From Microbacterium sp. (GTDB lineage Bacteria > Actinomycetota > Actinomycetes > Actinomycetales > Microbacteriaceae), in contig QFPM01000003.1 in NCBI GenBank assembly GCA_003248655.1, positions 80,231-144,230 on the forward strand: 64,000 nt of DNA, given 5' to 3'. Positions 33,692 to 42,961 of the stretch are shown piece after piece. The notes below the pieces were generated by a model. That model worked only from the letters and a program-made list of their open reading frames with translations. It did no database searches and was not told where the DNA came from. Both the position numbers and the translations under genes were made by a program. The first letter of the stretch is position 1, and each line of letters opens with the position of its first letter.

Positions 33692-35275
33692 ATGACTGAG
33701 CGGAGCCTGGTCGTCTGGGTGCCCGACTGGCCGGTCGTGGCGCTCACGCGCGACGGTGACGACCCCCTCGATCCAGATCTTCCGATCGCCGTGTTCGAGA
33801 AGGGGGCGGTCGCGGCGTGTTCCGCCGCCGCACGTGCGGAGGGAGTGCGGCGCGGGCAGCGTCGCCGCGATGCGCAGGCGCGCTGCCCGCACCTCGAGGT
33901 GGCGATCGCCGACCCCGTGCGCGACCACCGCGCGTTCGCGCCGCTGATCGCCGCCGTCGAAGAGGCGGCTCCCGGGGTGCAGCTGATCCAGCCGGGGCTC
34001 GTCGCACTCCATGCGAAAGGCCCCGCGCGCTTCTACGGGGGCGAGGCGGCCGCGGCGACGGTGCTCGCCGGCGCGGTCGCGGGGCTGGGGGTCGCCGACG
34101 TGCGCGTCGGGGTCGGCGACGGCGTCTTCACGGCCGAACAGGCGGCTCGCGCGGGCACGCGCGCGGGCGATCCCGTGCGGATCGTGCCGGCGGGCGCGGC
34201 ATCCGCCTTCCTCTCGCCGTTGCCGGTGACCGTGCTCGAGGGCGACGGCCCGCAGATCGCGAGCCTGTTCGCGCGGCTGGGTGTGCAGACGCTCGGGCAG
34301 GTGGCGGCGCTCGGCCCCGACCGGCTGTCGGAGCGGTTCGGCGCGCGCGGCGCGCGGCTCTACGCCCTGGCATCCGGGGGTGATCCGCGGCGGGTGACGG
34401 CGCGCACGCCGCCGCCGGAGCTGCACCGCGAGGTGGTGTTCGAGCCTCCCGTCGAGCTTGCCGACCAGATCGCGTTCGCCCTGCGCGTGCCCGCCGAGGA
34501 GTTCACGGCGCGCCTCGGCGACCTCGGACTCGTCTGCACTGAGCTGCGGGTCGTGCTGACGGGCGAGCGCGGCGATCGCAGCGACCGGGTGTGGCTGCAT
34601 CCGGGGGCGTTCGATGCGGCCGCGATCGTCGACCGGGTGCGCTGGCAGCTTGCCGAACAGGGGGCGGGCGGCCGTGGCGTGCGCAGCGCCGTCACGACCG
34701 TGCGGATCGAGCCGGAGGCGGTGGATGCCGCGGCGCACCACACGGCGCGGCTGTTCGGTTCGGGCCCCGAGGAGCGCGTGCACAGCGCGCTGTCGCGCGT
34801 GCAGGCGATGCTCGGGCATCGGGGTGTGCTGACCCCCGAGATCGGCGGTGGTCGCTGGCTCGCGGAGCGGCAGGTGCTGGTGCCGTGGGGGGATGTGCTG
34901 GGGGCCGCCCCACGCGCCCGTGACCCGGTTCGTCCCTGGCCGGGGAGCCTCCCCGGCCCCCTGCCCACGACGGTGTTCGCCGAGGCGTTGCCGGTCGCGG
35001 TGCTCGACCGCGACGGCGACATGGTCGCGGTCGACGCGCGGGGCGAGCCGACCGCCGATCCCGTCTGGCTCACGGCGATCGGGGGCGGCGACGGCGGGTC
35101 GTCGGTGCGCCGCGGCATCCGCGGCTGGGCGGGTCCGTGGCCGGTGATCGAGCGCGGGTGGGATGCCGCGCGGGCGCGCCGAGCGCACCGGTTCCAGGTC
35201 GTGGACGGCGAGCAGGTGGCGTGGCTGCTCGTCTGCGAGGAGGGCGCCTGGCACGCCGAGGGGGTGTACGACTGA
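33692..35275 (+). CDS. imuB: ImuB, Y-family polymerase-like protein
   Basis: A 527-residue DinB-fold protein starting SLVVWVPDWPVVALTRDG, where the catalytic acidic motif of true Y-family polymerases is missing, as is usual in ImuB. HhH-like segments (ARLGVQTLGQVAALGPDRLSERFG) and a long C-terminus follow. It acts as the clamp-binding scaffold for DnaE2. Its TGA overlaps the dnaE2 ATG by one base, so the two are coupled. Confidence 0.92.
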   Translation: MTERSLVVWVPDWPVVALTRDGDDPLDPDLPIAVFEKGAVAACSAAARAEGVRRGQRRRDAQARCPHLEVAIADPVRDHRAFAPLIAAVEEAAPGVQLIQPGLVALHAKGPARFYGGEAAAATVLAGAVAGLGVADVRVGVGDGVFTAEQAARAGTRAGDPVRIVPAGAASAFLSPLPVTVLEGDGPQIASLFARLGVQTLGQVAALGPDRLSERFGARGARLYALASGGDPRRVTARTPPPELHREVVFEPPVELADQIAFALRVPAEEFTARLGDLGLVCTELRVVLTGERGDRSDRVWLHPGAFDAAAIVDRVRWQLAEQGAGGRGVRSAVTTVRIEPEAVDAAAHHTARLFGSGPEERVHSALSRVQAMLGHRGVLTPEIGGGRWLAERQVLVPWGDVLGAAPRARDPVRPWPGSLPGPLPTTVFAEALPVAVLDRDGDMVAVDARGEPTADPVWLTAIGGGDGGSSVRRGIRGWAGPWPVIERGWDAARARRAHRFQVVDGEQVAWLLVCEEGAWHAEGVYD

Positions 35276-38200
35276 TGGGGTTCAACAACCCTTCCGTGAC
35301 CTGGTCGGAGATGGAGCGCCTGCTGAGCGGGCGCGCGAAAGAGCCCGACGGGGGAGATGGTCCGGCCTTCTCGCGCAAGCGCGGTGTCTACGAGGCGCCG
35401 CCGATCGAGCGGCCGACGAAGGTCGTGCCGTACGCCGAGCTGCACGCGCATTCGTCGTTCTCGTTCCTCGACGGGGCGTCCGCGCCCGCCGAGCTCGCCG
35501 AAGAGGCGGAGCGGCTGGGCCTGCACGCGCTTGCCCTCACCGACCACGACGGGTTCTACGGGATCGTCCGCTTCGCCGAGGCCGCCGAGAAGCTGCACGT
35601 GAAGACCGTGTTCGGGGCGGAGCTGTCGCTGGGAGTGGATCCGTGGTCGCCTGCCGAGCAGCGCAGCGGCCCGGCCGACCCGCCGGGGGAGCACCTGCTC
35701 GTGCTCGCGCGCGGCGAGGAGGGCTATCACCGCCTCGCCGCCGCGATCACGCACGCTCAACTCGCCGGGGGCGAGAAGGGCCGCCCTTACTACGACCTCG
35801 ACGAGCTGGCCGAGCGGGCGGAGGGGCACTGGGCGATCCTCACCGGATGCCGCAAGGGCGCCGTGCGGCAGGCCCTCGCCGCCGGCGGCGCGGATGCCGC
35901 GGGGGCGGCCCTCGACGCTCTGATCGCCAGGTTTGGGCGCGAGGCCGTCACCGTCGAGCTGATCGACCACGGAAACCCCGCCGACACGCGCGACAACGAC
36001 GTGCTCGCGGCGCTGGCATCCGCGCGGTCGCTCCCCGTTCTCGCGACGAACAACGTGCACTACACCGCGCCCGAGCGGGTGCACCTCGCAGCCGCCGTCG
36101 CCGCGGTGCGCGCGAACCGCGGGCTCGATGAGCTCGACGGGTGGCTGCCCTCGCACGGGGCCGCGCATCTGCGCTCGGGGGCCGAGATGGCGCGGAGATT
36201 CCGCCGCTACCCGGGGGCGATCGCGCGCACGGTGGAGCTCGCCGACGAGTTGGCGTTTCCGCTGCGGCGCGCCAAGCCGGCGCTGCCGAAACAGCAGGTG
36301 CCCGAGGGGCACACGCCGATGTCGTGGTTGCGGGAGCTCGTGTGGCAGGCCGTGCCGCGGAAGTACCCCGACCTCGACGACGCCGGTCGGGCGCGCATCG
36401 AGCGCGAGCTCGCGGTGATCGAGCAGAAGGACTTTCCGGGGTACTTCCTCATCGTGCACGGGATCGTCGCCGAGGCGCGGCGCCGCGGCATCCTGTGTCA
36501 GGGGAGGGGGTCTGCCGCCAACAGCGCCGTCTGCTATCTGCTCGACATCACCGCGATCGACTCGATCTTCTACGGTCTGCCGTTCGAGCGGTTCCTGTCG
36601 GCGATGCGCGAGGAAGAGCCCGACATCGACGTCGACTTCGACTCGGATCGGCGCGAAGAGGTCATCCAGTGGGTCTTCGATACGTACGGGCGCGAGCGCG
36701 CCGCGCAGGTCGCGAACGTCATCCAGTACCGGCCGAAGAACGCCGTGCGCGACATGGCGAAGGCGCTCGGCCATTCGCCCGGGCAGCAGGATGCCTGGTC
36801 GAAACAGGTCGAGCGGTGGGAGGGCCCCGTGCCCGGAACGCACGATATCCCGGGCCGCGTCCTCGAATATGCCGGTGCGCTCATGAAGGCTCCGCGGCAC
36901 CTCGGCATCCATTCCGGGGGCATGGTGCTGACCGAGCGGCCCGTCGGCGAGGTCGTGCCGATCGAGCACGCGCGCATGGAGAAGCGGACTGTCATCCAGT
37001 GGGACAAGGACGACGCCGCCTGGATGGGGCTCGTGAAGTTCGACCTGCTGGGGCTCGGGATGCTCGCCGCGCTGCAGTACGCGTTCGATCTGATCCGCGG
37101 TGCGACGGGGGAGGAGTGGTCGCTCGACGCGATCCCGAAGGAGGAGGCAGCGGTCTACGACATGCTGTGCCGGGCGGATTCGATCGGGGTGTTCCAGGTC
37201 GAGTCGCGCGCGCAGATGGGGCTTCTGCCGCGTTTGCAGCCGCGGCGGTTCTACGACCTCGTGATCGAGATCGCGCTCATCAGGCCCGGGCCGATCCAGG
37301 GCGGGGCGGTGCACCCCTACGTGCGGCGCAAGCTCGGGCGCGAGAAGGTCACCTACGCGCACCCGAAGCTCGAGCCGGTGCTCGCGCGGACCCTTGGCAT
37401 CCCGATCTTCCAGGAGCAGCTCATGCAGATGGGCATGGCCGTGGGCGATCTCACGGGCGAGGATGCTGACGTGCTGCGCCGCGCGATGGGGTCCAAGCGC
37501 GGCATCGAGCGCATCGAGTCGGTGCGCGAGAAGCTCTACGCCGGGATGGCGCGCAACGGACTCGTGGGGGACGTCGCCGACGACATCTACGCGAAGATTC
37601 AGGCGTTCGCGAACTTCGGCTTCGCCGAGAGTCATTCGCTGTCGTTCGGGCTGCTCGTGTACGCGTCGTCGTGGTTGAAGTTGCACTATCCGGGGGCGTT
37701 TCTCGCGGCGCTGCTGCGCGCGCAGCCGATGGGGTTCTATTCGCCGGCGACGCTCACCGCCGATGCCCGCCGCCACGGCGTCGAGGTGCGCCGCCCCGAC
37801 CTGCACCTTTCGGGGGTGGATGCCACTCTAGAACCGCTTTCCGGTGATCGAGTGCCGCCGCGTAGCGGTTCCCCCTCCGGTGATCGAGTGCCGCCGCGTA
37901 GCGGCGGTGAATCGAGATCAGCCTGCACCGACCGCCACCAGCCGCCCGTGCCGCCCTTCGACGCCGACGCCCCCGACGAGTCGGCCGCGCATCGCCGCGA
38001 CGGGGCGTTCGCCGTGCGGCTGGGCCTTGCCGCGGTGAACGGCGTCGGCGTGCCGCTCGCCGATCGGATCGTCGCCTCTCGCGACGCGGACGGCCCGTTC
38101 ACAGACCTCCGCGACCTCGTGCGCCGCACGGGTGCGACGGGTGTGCAGGTCGAGGCGCTTGCGACCGCCGGTGCGTTCGAGGGCATGGGCATCAGTCGCC

Positions 38201-38712
38201 GCGAGGGGCTCTGGCTCGCGGGGGATGCCGCGCTCGATCGCTCCGAGTTCCTCGCCGGAACGCTCGTGTCGGTCCAGCCGCCGCTGTTTCCCGATCAGTC
38301 CAGCTACGACATCCTCGCCGCGGACCTCTGGGCCACCGGCATCTCGACCGATGATCATCCGCTCGTGCACTACCGGGCGCCGCTGGATGCCCGCGGCGTG
38401 CTCACCTCGAAGGGCCTTCGCACCCACGAGGTCGGTCGGCGCGTCGAGGTTGCGGGTCTCGTCACGCACCGGCAGCGGCCGGCCACGGCATCCGGGATCA
38501 CGTTCGTGAACCTCGAGGACGAGCACGGTCTCGTCAACGTGATCTGCTCGAAGGGAGTGTGGGATCGCTACCGCCGGGTGCTGCGCGACTCACCCGCGCT
38601 CATCGCACGGGGCATCCTCGAGCGCTCGCCGGAAGGGGTCACGAACCTGTTGGCCGACGCCTTTGAAGACCTGCGGGTGGGCGTGCAGCACCGCTCGCGC
38701 GACTTCCGGTAG
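35275..38712 (+). CDS. dnaE2: Error-prone DNA polymerase III alpha subunit DnaE2
   Basis: A 1145-residue C-family polymerase: PHP domain (YAELHAHSSFSFLDG, about 53-67), polymerase core with the catalytic aspartates in PDIDVDFDSDR (about 449), finger region, HhH motif and an OB domain (VEVAGLVTHRQRP) near the end. It carries out mutagenic lesion bypass with ImuA and ImuB. Residues about 855-882 are a repeat-derived insertion (SGDRVPPRSG twice) between LSGVDATLEP and the following conserved block, in frame and without stops. The ATG overlaps the imuB stop. Confidence 0.95.
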   Translation: MGFNNPSVTWSEMERLLSGRAKEPDGGDGPAFSRKRGVYEAPPIERPTKVVPYAELHAHSSFSFLDGASAPAELAEEAERLGLHALALTDHDGFYGIVRFAEAAEKLHVKTVFGAELSLGVDPWSPAEQRSGPADPPGEHLLVLARGEEGYHRLAAAITHAQLAGGEKGRPYYDLDELAERAEGHWAILTGCRKGAVRQALAAGGADAAGAALDALIARFGREAVTVELIDHGNPADTRDNDVLAALASARSLPVLATNNVHYTAPERVHLAAAVAAVRANRGLDELDGWLPSHGAAHLRSGAEMARRFRRYPGAIARTVELADELAFPLRRAKPALPKQQVPEGHTPMSWLRELVWQAVPRKYPDLDDAGRARIERELAVIEQKDFPGYFLIVHGIVAEARRRGILCQGRGSAANSAVCYLLDITAIDSIFYGLPFERFLSAMREEEPDIDVDFDSDRREEVIQWVFDTYGRERAAQVANVIQYRPKNAVRDMAKALGHSPGQQDAWSKQVERWEGPVPGTHDIPGRVLEYAGALMKAPRHLGIHSGGMVLTERPVGEVVPIEHARMEKRTVIQWDKDDAAWMGLVKFDLLGLGMLAALQYAFDLIRGATGEEWSLDAIPKEEAAVYDMLCRADSIGVFQVESRAQMGLLPRLQPRRFYDLVIEIALIRPGPIQGGAVHPYVRRKLGREKVTYAHPKLEPVLARTLGIPIFQEQLMQMGMAVGDLTGEDADVLRRAMGSKRGIERIESVREKLYAGMARNGLVGDVADDIYAKIQAFANFGFAESHSLSFGLLVYASSWLKLHYPGAFLAALLRAQPMGFYSPATLTADARRHGVEVRRPDLHLSGVDATLEPLSGDRVPPRSGSPSGDRVPPRSGGESRSACTDRHQPPVPPFDADAPDESAAHRRDGAFAVRLGLAAVNGVGVPLADRIVASRDADGPFTDLRDLVRRTGATGVQVEALATAGAFEGMGISRREGLWLAGDAALDRSEFLAGTLVSVQPPLFPDQSSYDILAADLWATGISTDDHPLVHYRAPLDARGVLTSKGLRTHEVGRRVEVAGLVTHRQRPATASGITFVNLEDEHGLVNVICSKGVWDRYRRVLRDSPALIARGILERSPEGVTNLLADAFEDLRVGVQHRSRDFR
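37840..37920 (+). repeat. Palindromic repeat element inserted in dnaE2
   Basis: A 29-bp unit starting TCCGGTGATCGAG occurs at 37840-37868 and 37876-37904 (36-bp period). The second copy continues into CCGCCGC-GTA-GCGGCGG and ends AATCGAGATCA, so the whole can fold as a hairpin with TGATC...GATCA ends. It looks like an intergenic REP-like element of this genus that landed in coding sequence. Confidence 0.75.
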
Positions 38713-38754
38713 AGCGGTTGCGGGGGCGACTTTATGGACTTCCGACAACGCATC

Positions 38755-38780
38755 CTCACTGTGGTCTGACCACATGTGAG
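38755..38780. promoter_or_regulatory. Palindrome upstream of the DoxX gene
   Basis: CTCAC-T-GTGGT-CTG-ACCAC-AT-GTGAG is a near-perfect inverted repeat 105 nt before the DoxX start and 43 nt after dnaE2. Its core TGGT-N3-ACCA resembles GntR/FCD operators. Without a T-tract it is a better operator than terminator. The rest of the 38713-38884 gap has only a weak CTGACA...GATTCT promoter-like pair. Confidence 0.5.
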
Positions 38781-38884
38781 AAGCGCGACAGTCTTTCTGA
38801 CAAATCGCTGACAGCGGAGGATTCTGGACTCATCAGCCGGAACAAACCGGCACCACGACAGATCGAACAGGAAAGGTCCACATC

Positions 38885-39442
38885 ATGTCCGCCCTCCACG
38901 CCACCTCCGTACCGACCGGCACTGCAGCCGTCGCCCCGGCTCCGGCGAACACAGCGCTCGCGAACGCCATCGCGGTGACGCGCATCCTCATGGGCTTCTA
39001 CTTCCTGTGGGCTTTCCTCGACAAGACCTTCGGCCTCGGCTTCGCGACACCCGCCGAGCGCGCGTGGGTCGCCGGGGGAAGCCCGACGACGGGATTCCTC
39101 ACCAACGCCACCGCCGAAAGCCCCCTCGCTGGGCTCTTCACCGCCATCGCCGGCAACGCGCTCGTTGACTGGCTGTTCATGCTCGGCCTGCTCGGTGTCG
39201 GCGTCACGCTGATCCTCGGCGTGGGTGTGCGCGTCGGTGCGCTCGCAGGTATCGCGATGCTGGCGCTCATGTACCTGGCGGAGTTCCCCCTCACCCTGAC
39301 CGGGTCGAACAACCCGCTCATCGACAGCCACATCATCGACATGGGCGTCATGGCGATCGCGTTCTTCGCCGTCGCGGATCAGCGGCTGAGCCTCGCACCG
39401 ATCTGGCGCAAGGTCGTCGGCGACCGCACCTGGCTCTGGTAA
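38885..39442 (+). CDS. DoxX family membrane protein
   Basis: A 185-residue protein with four membrane helices and the DoxX pattern RILMGFYFLWAFLDKTFGLGF at the start; an extracytoplasmic loop and TM pair VDWLFMLGLLGVGVTLILGVG follow. DoxX proteins are linked to quinone or thiosulfate redox and to oxidative stress. The ATG has GAAAGG upstream. It is monocistronic between a palindrome and a terminator. Confidence 0.82.
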   Translation: MSALHATSVPTGTAAVAPAPANTALANAIAVTRILMGFYFLWAFLDKTFGLGFATPAERAWVAGGSPTTGFLTNATAESPLAGLFTAIAGNALVDWLFMLGLLGVGVTLILGVGVRVGALAGIAMLALMYLAEFPLTLTGSNNPLIDSHIIDMGVMAIAFFAVADQRLSLAPIWRKVVGDRTWLW

Positions 39443-39467
39443 CCCCCCGGTACCAGACTCCCGACCC

Positions 39468-39514
39468 GTTCGTCCCTGCGGATCTCGGATCTCCGAGCCG
39501 CGGGGACGAACTTT
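39468..39514 (+). terminator. Terminator after DoxX
   Basis: Stem GTTCGTCCC...GGGACGAAC, with an internal CTCGG/CCGAG hairpin, is followed by TTT. The convergent DUF222 gene ends 12 bp further on. Confidence 0.7.
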
Positions 39515-39525
39515 CTGTGCGCCGG

Positions 39526-40995
39526 CTAGAACGGCGGGGGATCCACGACGATCTCGTACCCGGTCGGGGACGTCCAGATGAGCTGCCCCGTCTCGGCGTC
39601 GAGGCGCAACTGCCACCCCGTCTCGTCTTTGACGGGATGATGTGAGGGGCATTCAGGGCCGAGGTTCGTGGAAGAGGTCGTTCCGCCGTCGGCCCAGCGT
39701 TGTCGATGGTCGAGGTCGCATTCTCGGGCCGGGCGGTTGCACCCGGGGAAGATGCACGTCGGATATCGGATGCCGATCCACCGCCGAAGATCGGCCGGGA
39801 CTCGGTATGAGCGGCGTTCGACATCGAGGACGGTACCCGTGAAGGGATGCGTCAGCACCCGAAGCCACGACGTCGCCTCACCGGCGAGCTCGCGCGCCGT
39901 CTCGAGGGGGATCGGGCCGTAGCCCTCGAGGGTGGCGGGCTCGTCGGAGCGACCGAGCAGCGTGAGCGCGGGAATCGTGAGGTTGACGGTTGCCGTGATC
40001 CGCGAACCGCCGCCGCCAGCCCCGCCAGAACCAGCCCCGACGGAACCAGCCCCGCCGGAACCAGCCCCACCCGAGCCCGCCTCCACCGGCGCAGCCGTGA
40101 GCAGGTCGACGAACGCGTCGGCGCGCAGCTGCGCCCGGGTGCGGGTCTCGTTGGGTTGCCGGGCGAGCTCGTGAGCCGCGTCGTCGAGCCGACGGTCGAT
40201 CGCGTGCGCGGCGACGGCGGGGATGAAGGCTGTGATGTACGTCATCCCGTCGACGGTGTCGTCGAGACAGACGCGGCGTTCGGCGGCCGCCCGCGCGTGC
40301 CGCTCGGAGAGCGACTCGCTGTGCGCGCGCTCGCGCGCGGCCCGGGCGCGCCGGCGGAACCGCCCGGGGGCGAGGTCGGTCGCGGCATCGTGAATCGCCG
40401 CGTCGAAGATCGCCCAGGCGGCCGTGTCATCGTCGGGAAGGCTCGCAGCGAGCTCGGCCGCGATCGCCATGTTCTGCTCGGACACCGAGCCGATGATGCA
40501 CGCCGCCCACAGCAGCGGCGTGCGGGTGCGGAGGATCGCCGCGCGGTGCGCCCGGTTTCGCACCTGGTTGTCGCTCAGGCGCACGCGCGCGCCGATGTCG
40601 GCCGCTGCCGACCGCACCGCGAGGTCGCTGCGGTGGGCCCGCACCGCGGCGACCGAGCGCTTGCGCGGATCGGTCCACGCGGGGTCGAGCGTCGGATCGG
40701 GACCGACCCAGACGTCGGGCTCTGCCGCCGCGCGGGAGAGGGTCAGGTCGAAGGCTTGATCTTGCTGGGCCGTGTAGGCGCGCGCGAGGCGAACCGTCTG
40801 CTCGATGTCGAGCATCGCGTCGAACTGGCCCTGCGCTTCATGGCCGTCGAGCCCAGGCGGCACAAGGAAATCCGACTCGTCTGCCCAGTCGTCGGTGGGC
40901 TCTTGATCGGCGCACGCCGCGAGGTACGCGTCACGGATTTCGGGGTCGCTCCACACCGGGTCCCACGAGGGGTCGCGCACGGTGAAGTAGCTCAT
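39526..40995 (-). CDS. DUF222/HNH endonuclease-domain protein (13E12 repeat family)
   Basis: A 489-residue protein with a DUF222 region (about 60-300) and a C-terminal HNH motif (CIFPGCNRPARECDLDHRQRWADGG, then NLGPECPSHHPVKDETGW). Between them is a Gly/Ser/Ala linker encoded by a 15-bp tandem repeat. These proteins are multicopy in Actinobacteria and resemble the 13E12 family that carries REP13E12 prophage sites in mycobacteria. Function is unproven. The ATG has a TAGCGT -10 box exactly 12 nt upstream. Confidence 0.88.
   Translation of the reverse strand: MSYFTVRDPSWDPVWSDPEIRDAYLAACADQEPTDDWADESDFLVPPGLDGHEAQGQFDAMLDIEQTVRLARAYTAQQDQAFDLTLSRAAAEPDVWVGPDPTLDPAWTDPRKRSVAAVRAHRSDLAVRSAAADIGARVRLSDNQVRNRAHRAAILRTRTPLLWAACIIGSVSEQNMAIAAELAASLPDDDTAAWAIFDAAIHDAATDLAPGRFRRRARAARERAHSESLSERHARAAAERRVCLDDTVDGMTYITAFIPAVAAHAIDRRLDDAAHELARQPNETRTRAQLRADAFVDLLTAAPVEAGSGGAGSGGAGSVGAGSGGAGGGGSRITATVNLTIPALTLLGRSDEPATLEGYGPIPLETARELAGEATSWLRVLTHPFTGTVLDVERRSYRVPADLRRWIGIRYPTCIFPGCNRPARECDLDHRQRWADGGTTSSTNLGPECPSHHPVKDETGWQLRLDAETGQLIWTSPTGYEIVVDPPPF
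40016..40075 (-). repeat. 15-bp tandem repeat in the DUF222/HNH gene
   Basis: Four imperfect copies of CCAGCCCCGCCGGAA (plus strand) encode the SGGAG-type linker on the minus strand. In-frame length changes are possible. Confidence 0.85.
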
Positions 40996-41001
40996 ACCCG
41001 A

Positions 41002-41007
41002 ACGCTA
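41002..41007 (-). promoter_or_regulatory. -10 box, leaderless DUF222/HNH gene
   Basis: Minus-strand TAGCGT, six bases, then the ATG at 40995. Confidence 0.55.
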
Positions 41008-41151
41008 CGCGGGGCCACCGACATTGCCCCCTCGCTCACTCTCGGTGCGCGTTCGCGCACTACGGGTGCCCGTTTGATTGCCCGCTCGGGGGACCGCCCC
41101 TATCTTCGCCGTGAACAGTCACACTCGGTTTCCGCGAAGGAGCAGTACGAC

Positions 41152-42825
41152 ATGACCCACCTCACCCGAAGGCCGCTGGCTGCCTTGATCGCCGTCGGTC
41201 TCGCCGTCGCCTCGGTCGCGATCGCCGCCACCCCCGCCTCGGCCGCGACCACCACCCTCAAGCCGACGTCGGTCTCGCCCGCTGCCCCCTCGGGGCAGAG
41301 CGTTACCGGACTGCAGACGAAGGACATGACCGGCACCGCGGATGACCCGTGGGCGAACTACATCGAGTTCGACACCACGGCGAGCGGATACTCGGGCGTG
41401 CGCACGTATGCCACGACAGCCGCGAAGTCGACCGTCACGGGCGTCAGCGTCACGGCGAACTGGCGCGGCCCCGCGTCGGGGCAGCAGGTGTGGACGTGGG
41501 CGATCTACAACTACGACACCGCCAAGTGGGTCACCCTCGGCACCAACGTCAACTCGTCGGCGTGGACGTGGCGTGCGTACACGTTCACGGCGCCCGGCAC
41601 GGCCTCGAGCTACGTCTCGACGAGCGGTGCGCTGCAGGTGCGGCTGTCGACCCCGAACGGCGTCGACAACTCGCTCCTCGACTACGAGGCGGTCACCCTC
41701 ACGACAACCGCGCCCGACACGGCTGCGCCGAGCCAGCCGACGGGCCTGACTTCGCGCAGCAAGACGTCGAGCTCGGTGAACCTGGCGTGGACGGCATCCA
41801 CCGACAACGTCGGCGTCACGGGCTATGACGTGTACCGCAACAACGTCGTCGTGAAGACCGTGACGACGAACAGCGCGACCGACACGGGTCTCACGGCGAA
41901 CACCGCGTACCAGTACAAGGTTGTCGCGAAGGATGCCGCGGGCATTGCGTCGCCGGCATCCAGCGTCATCACGGTCACGACCTCGGCCGCGAGCACCGGC
42001 ACGTACACGCTCCCCACCGCCGTGTGGAAGTTCGACTACCAGCTCGGCGGGGGATACGCCCCGGCGGACGGCGTGAAGATGGTCGTGCGCGACCGCACCG
42101 ACACGGAGCCGCTGGCCGGCCTGTACGGCGTCTGCTACATCAACCTCTTCCAAACGGAGCCGCTCGACGCCTCGGTCGTCGGGTCGACGCAGTGGTGGAT
42201 CACCAACCACCCGAACGTGATGCTCAAGTCGGGTAGCTCTGTGCTGTATGACAAGGGCTGGCCGGACGAGGCGCTCTTCGACACCCGCACGCAGGCGCAG
42301 CGCGACGAGCTGTTCGCCGTGTTCAAGGGATGGATCGACAAATGCGCGACCGACGGGTTCAAGGCGGTCGAGGCCGACAATCTCGACTCGTTCGATCGCC
42401 CGGTGGTTAAGGCGAATGGGGCGGCGGCAACCAACCCGATGGCGGGCAACTCGGCTGGCAACCTCGCCTTCCTCAAGATGGCGGTCGATGAGGCGCACGC
42501 GGTCGGGCTGGCGTTCGCGCAGAAGAACTCGTCGGCACTCTCGACGCAGGCCAAGGCGCAGGGCACGAACTTCGCGATCGTCGAAGACTGCGGCGCGTGG
42601 CCCAACGAGGCCGGAACGGCGCTGGAGTGCGACTCGTACTACCAGGCATACCGCGTCGGCACGACAAACACGGCGCTCGTCTACGACGTCGAGTACATCG
42701 ACAACCCGGATGCCTCGGGCGGTTTCGCGGCGGCCTGCAGCGCATGGACCGGCAGGATCTCGATCATCGAGCGCGAGGAGGACGTGCTGAAGAACGGTCA
42801 CTACCTCTCCTGCTCGGGGAACTGA
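41152..42825 (+). CDS. Secreted GH114 glycosidase with FnIII domain
   Basis: A 557-residue secreted protein: signal peptide (1-29, ATPASA cleavage region), an N-terminal beta domain (about 30-185, probably carbohydrate- or wall-binding), a fibronectin type III domain (about 190-282, with VNLAWTASTDNVGVTGYDVYR) and a C-terminal GH114 domain (about 288-557) with FKAVEADNLDSFDRP and IVEDCGAWPNE. GH114 includes endo-alpha-1,4-polygalactosaminidase, so it may cut galactosamine-rich exopolysaccharide. The ATG has GAAGGAG upstream; a longer open frame on this strand (from 39847) is antisense to the DUF222 gene. Confidence 0.88.
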   Translation: MTHLTRRPLAALIAVGLAVASVAIAATPASAATTTLKPTSVSPAAPSGQSVTGLQTKDMTGTADDPWANYIEFDTTASGYSGVRTYATTAAKSTVTGVSVTANWRGPASGQQVWTWAIYNYDTAKWVTLGTNVNSSAWTWRAYTFTAPGTASSYVSTSGALQVRLSTPNGVDNSLLDYEAVTLTTTAPDTAAPSQPTGLTSRSKTSSSVNLAWTASTDNVGVTGYDVYRNNVVVKTVTTNSATDTGLTANTAYQYKVVAKDAAGIASPASSVITVTTSAASTGTYTLPTAVWKFDYQLGGGYAPADGVKMVVRDRTDTEPLAGLYGVCYINLFQTEPLDASVVGSTQWWITNHPNVMLKSGSSVLYDKGWPDEALFDTRTQAQRDELFAVFKGWIDKCATDGFKAVEADNLDSFDRPVVKANGAAATNPMAGNSAGNLAFLKMAVDEAHAVGLAFAQKNSSALSTQAKAQGTNFAIVEDCGAWPNEAGTALECDSYYQAYRVGTTNTALVYDVEYIDNPDASGGFAAACSAWTGRISIIEREEDVLKNGHYLSCSGN

Positions 42826-42846
42826 CCGGACGGAGCTCAGGCGAGC

Positions 42847-42880
42847 GGGGGTCGTGGCGCGATGAGCGTCACGGCCCCCC
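42847..42880 (+). terminator. Probable terminator after GH114
   Basis: GGGGG-T-CGTG ... CACG-G-CCCCC forms a GC-rich stem-loop with two bulges 22 nt after the stop codon; no T-run follows. Confidence 0.5.
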
Positions 42881-42961
42881 TGCGTGTCCGGCGGGTAAGT
42901 CACAGGTATCCTGCACGCGTGTCACGGCGTTCTGCCGGGGTGGATCTGCGAAGATCGCGGG

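Noticed and set aside
34360..37806. 1148-residue open frame antisense to imuB/dnaE2
   Set aside because: Arg/His-rich low-complexity translation typical of GC-rich antisense frames; the plus strand encodes recognisable DnaE2 and ImuB.
39847..41151. Upstream extension of the GH114 frame
   Set aside because: Antisense to the DUF222/HNH gene; the signal peptide begins at 41152 behind a good ribosome-binding site.
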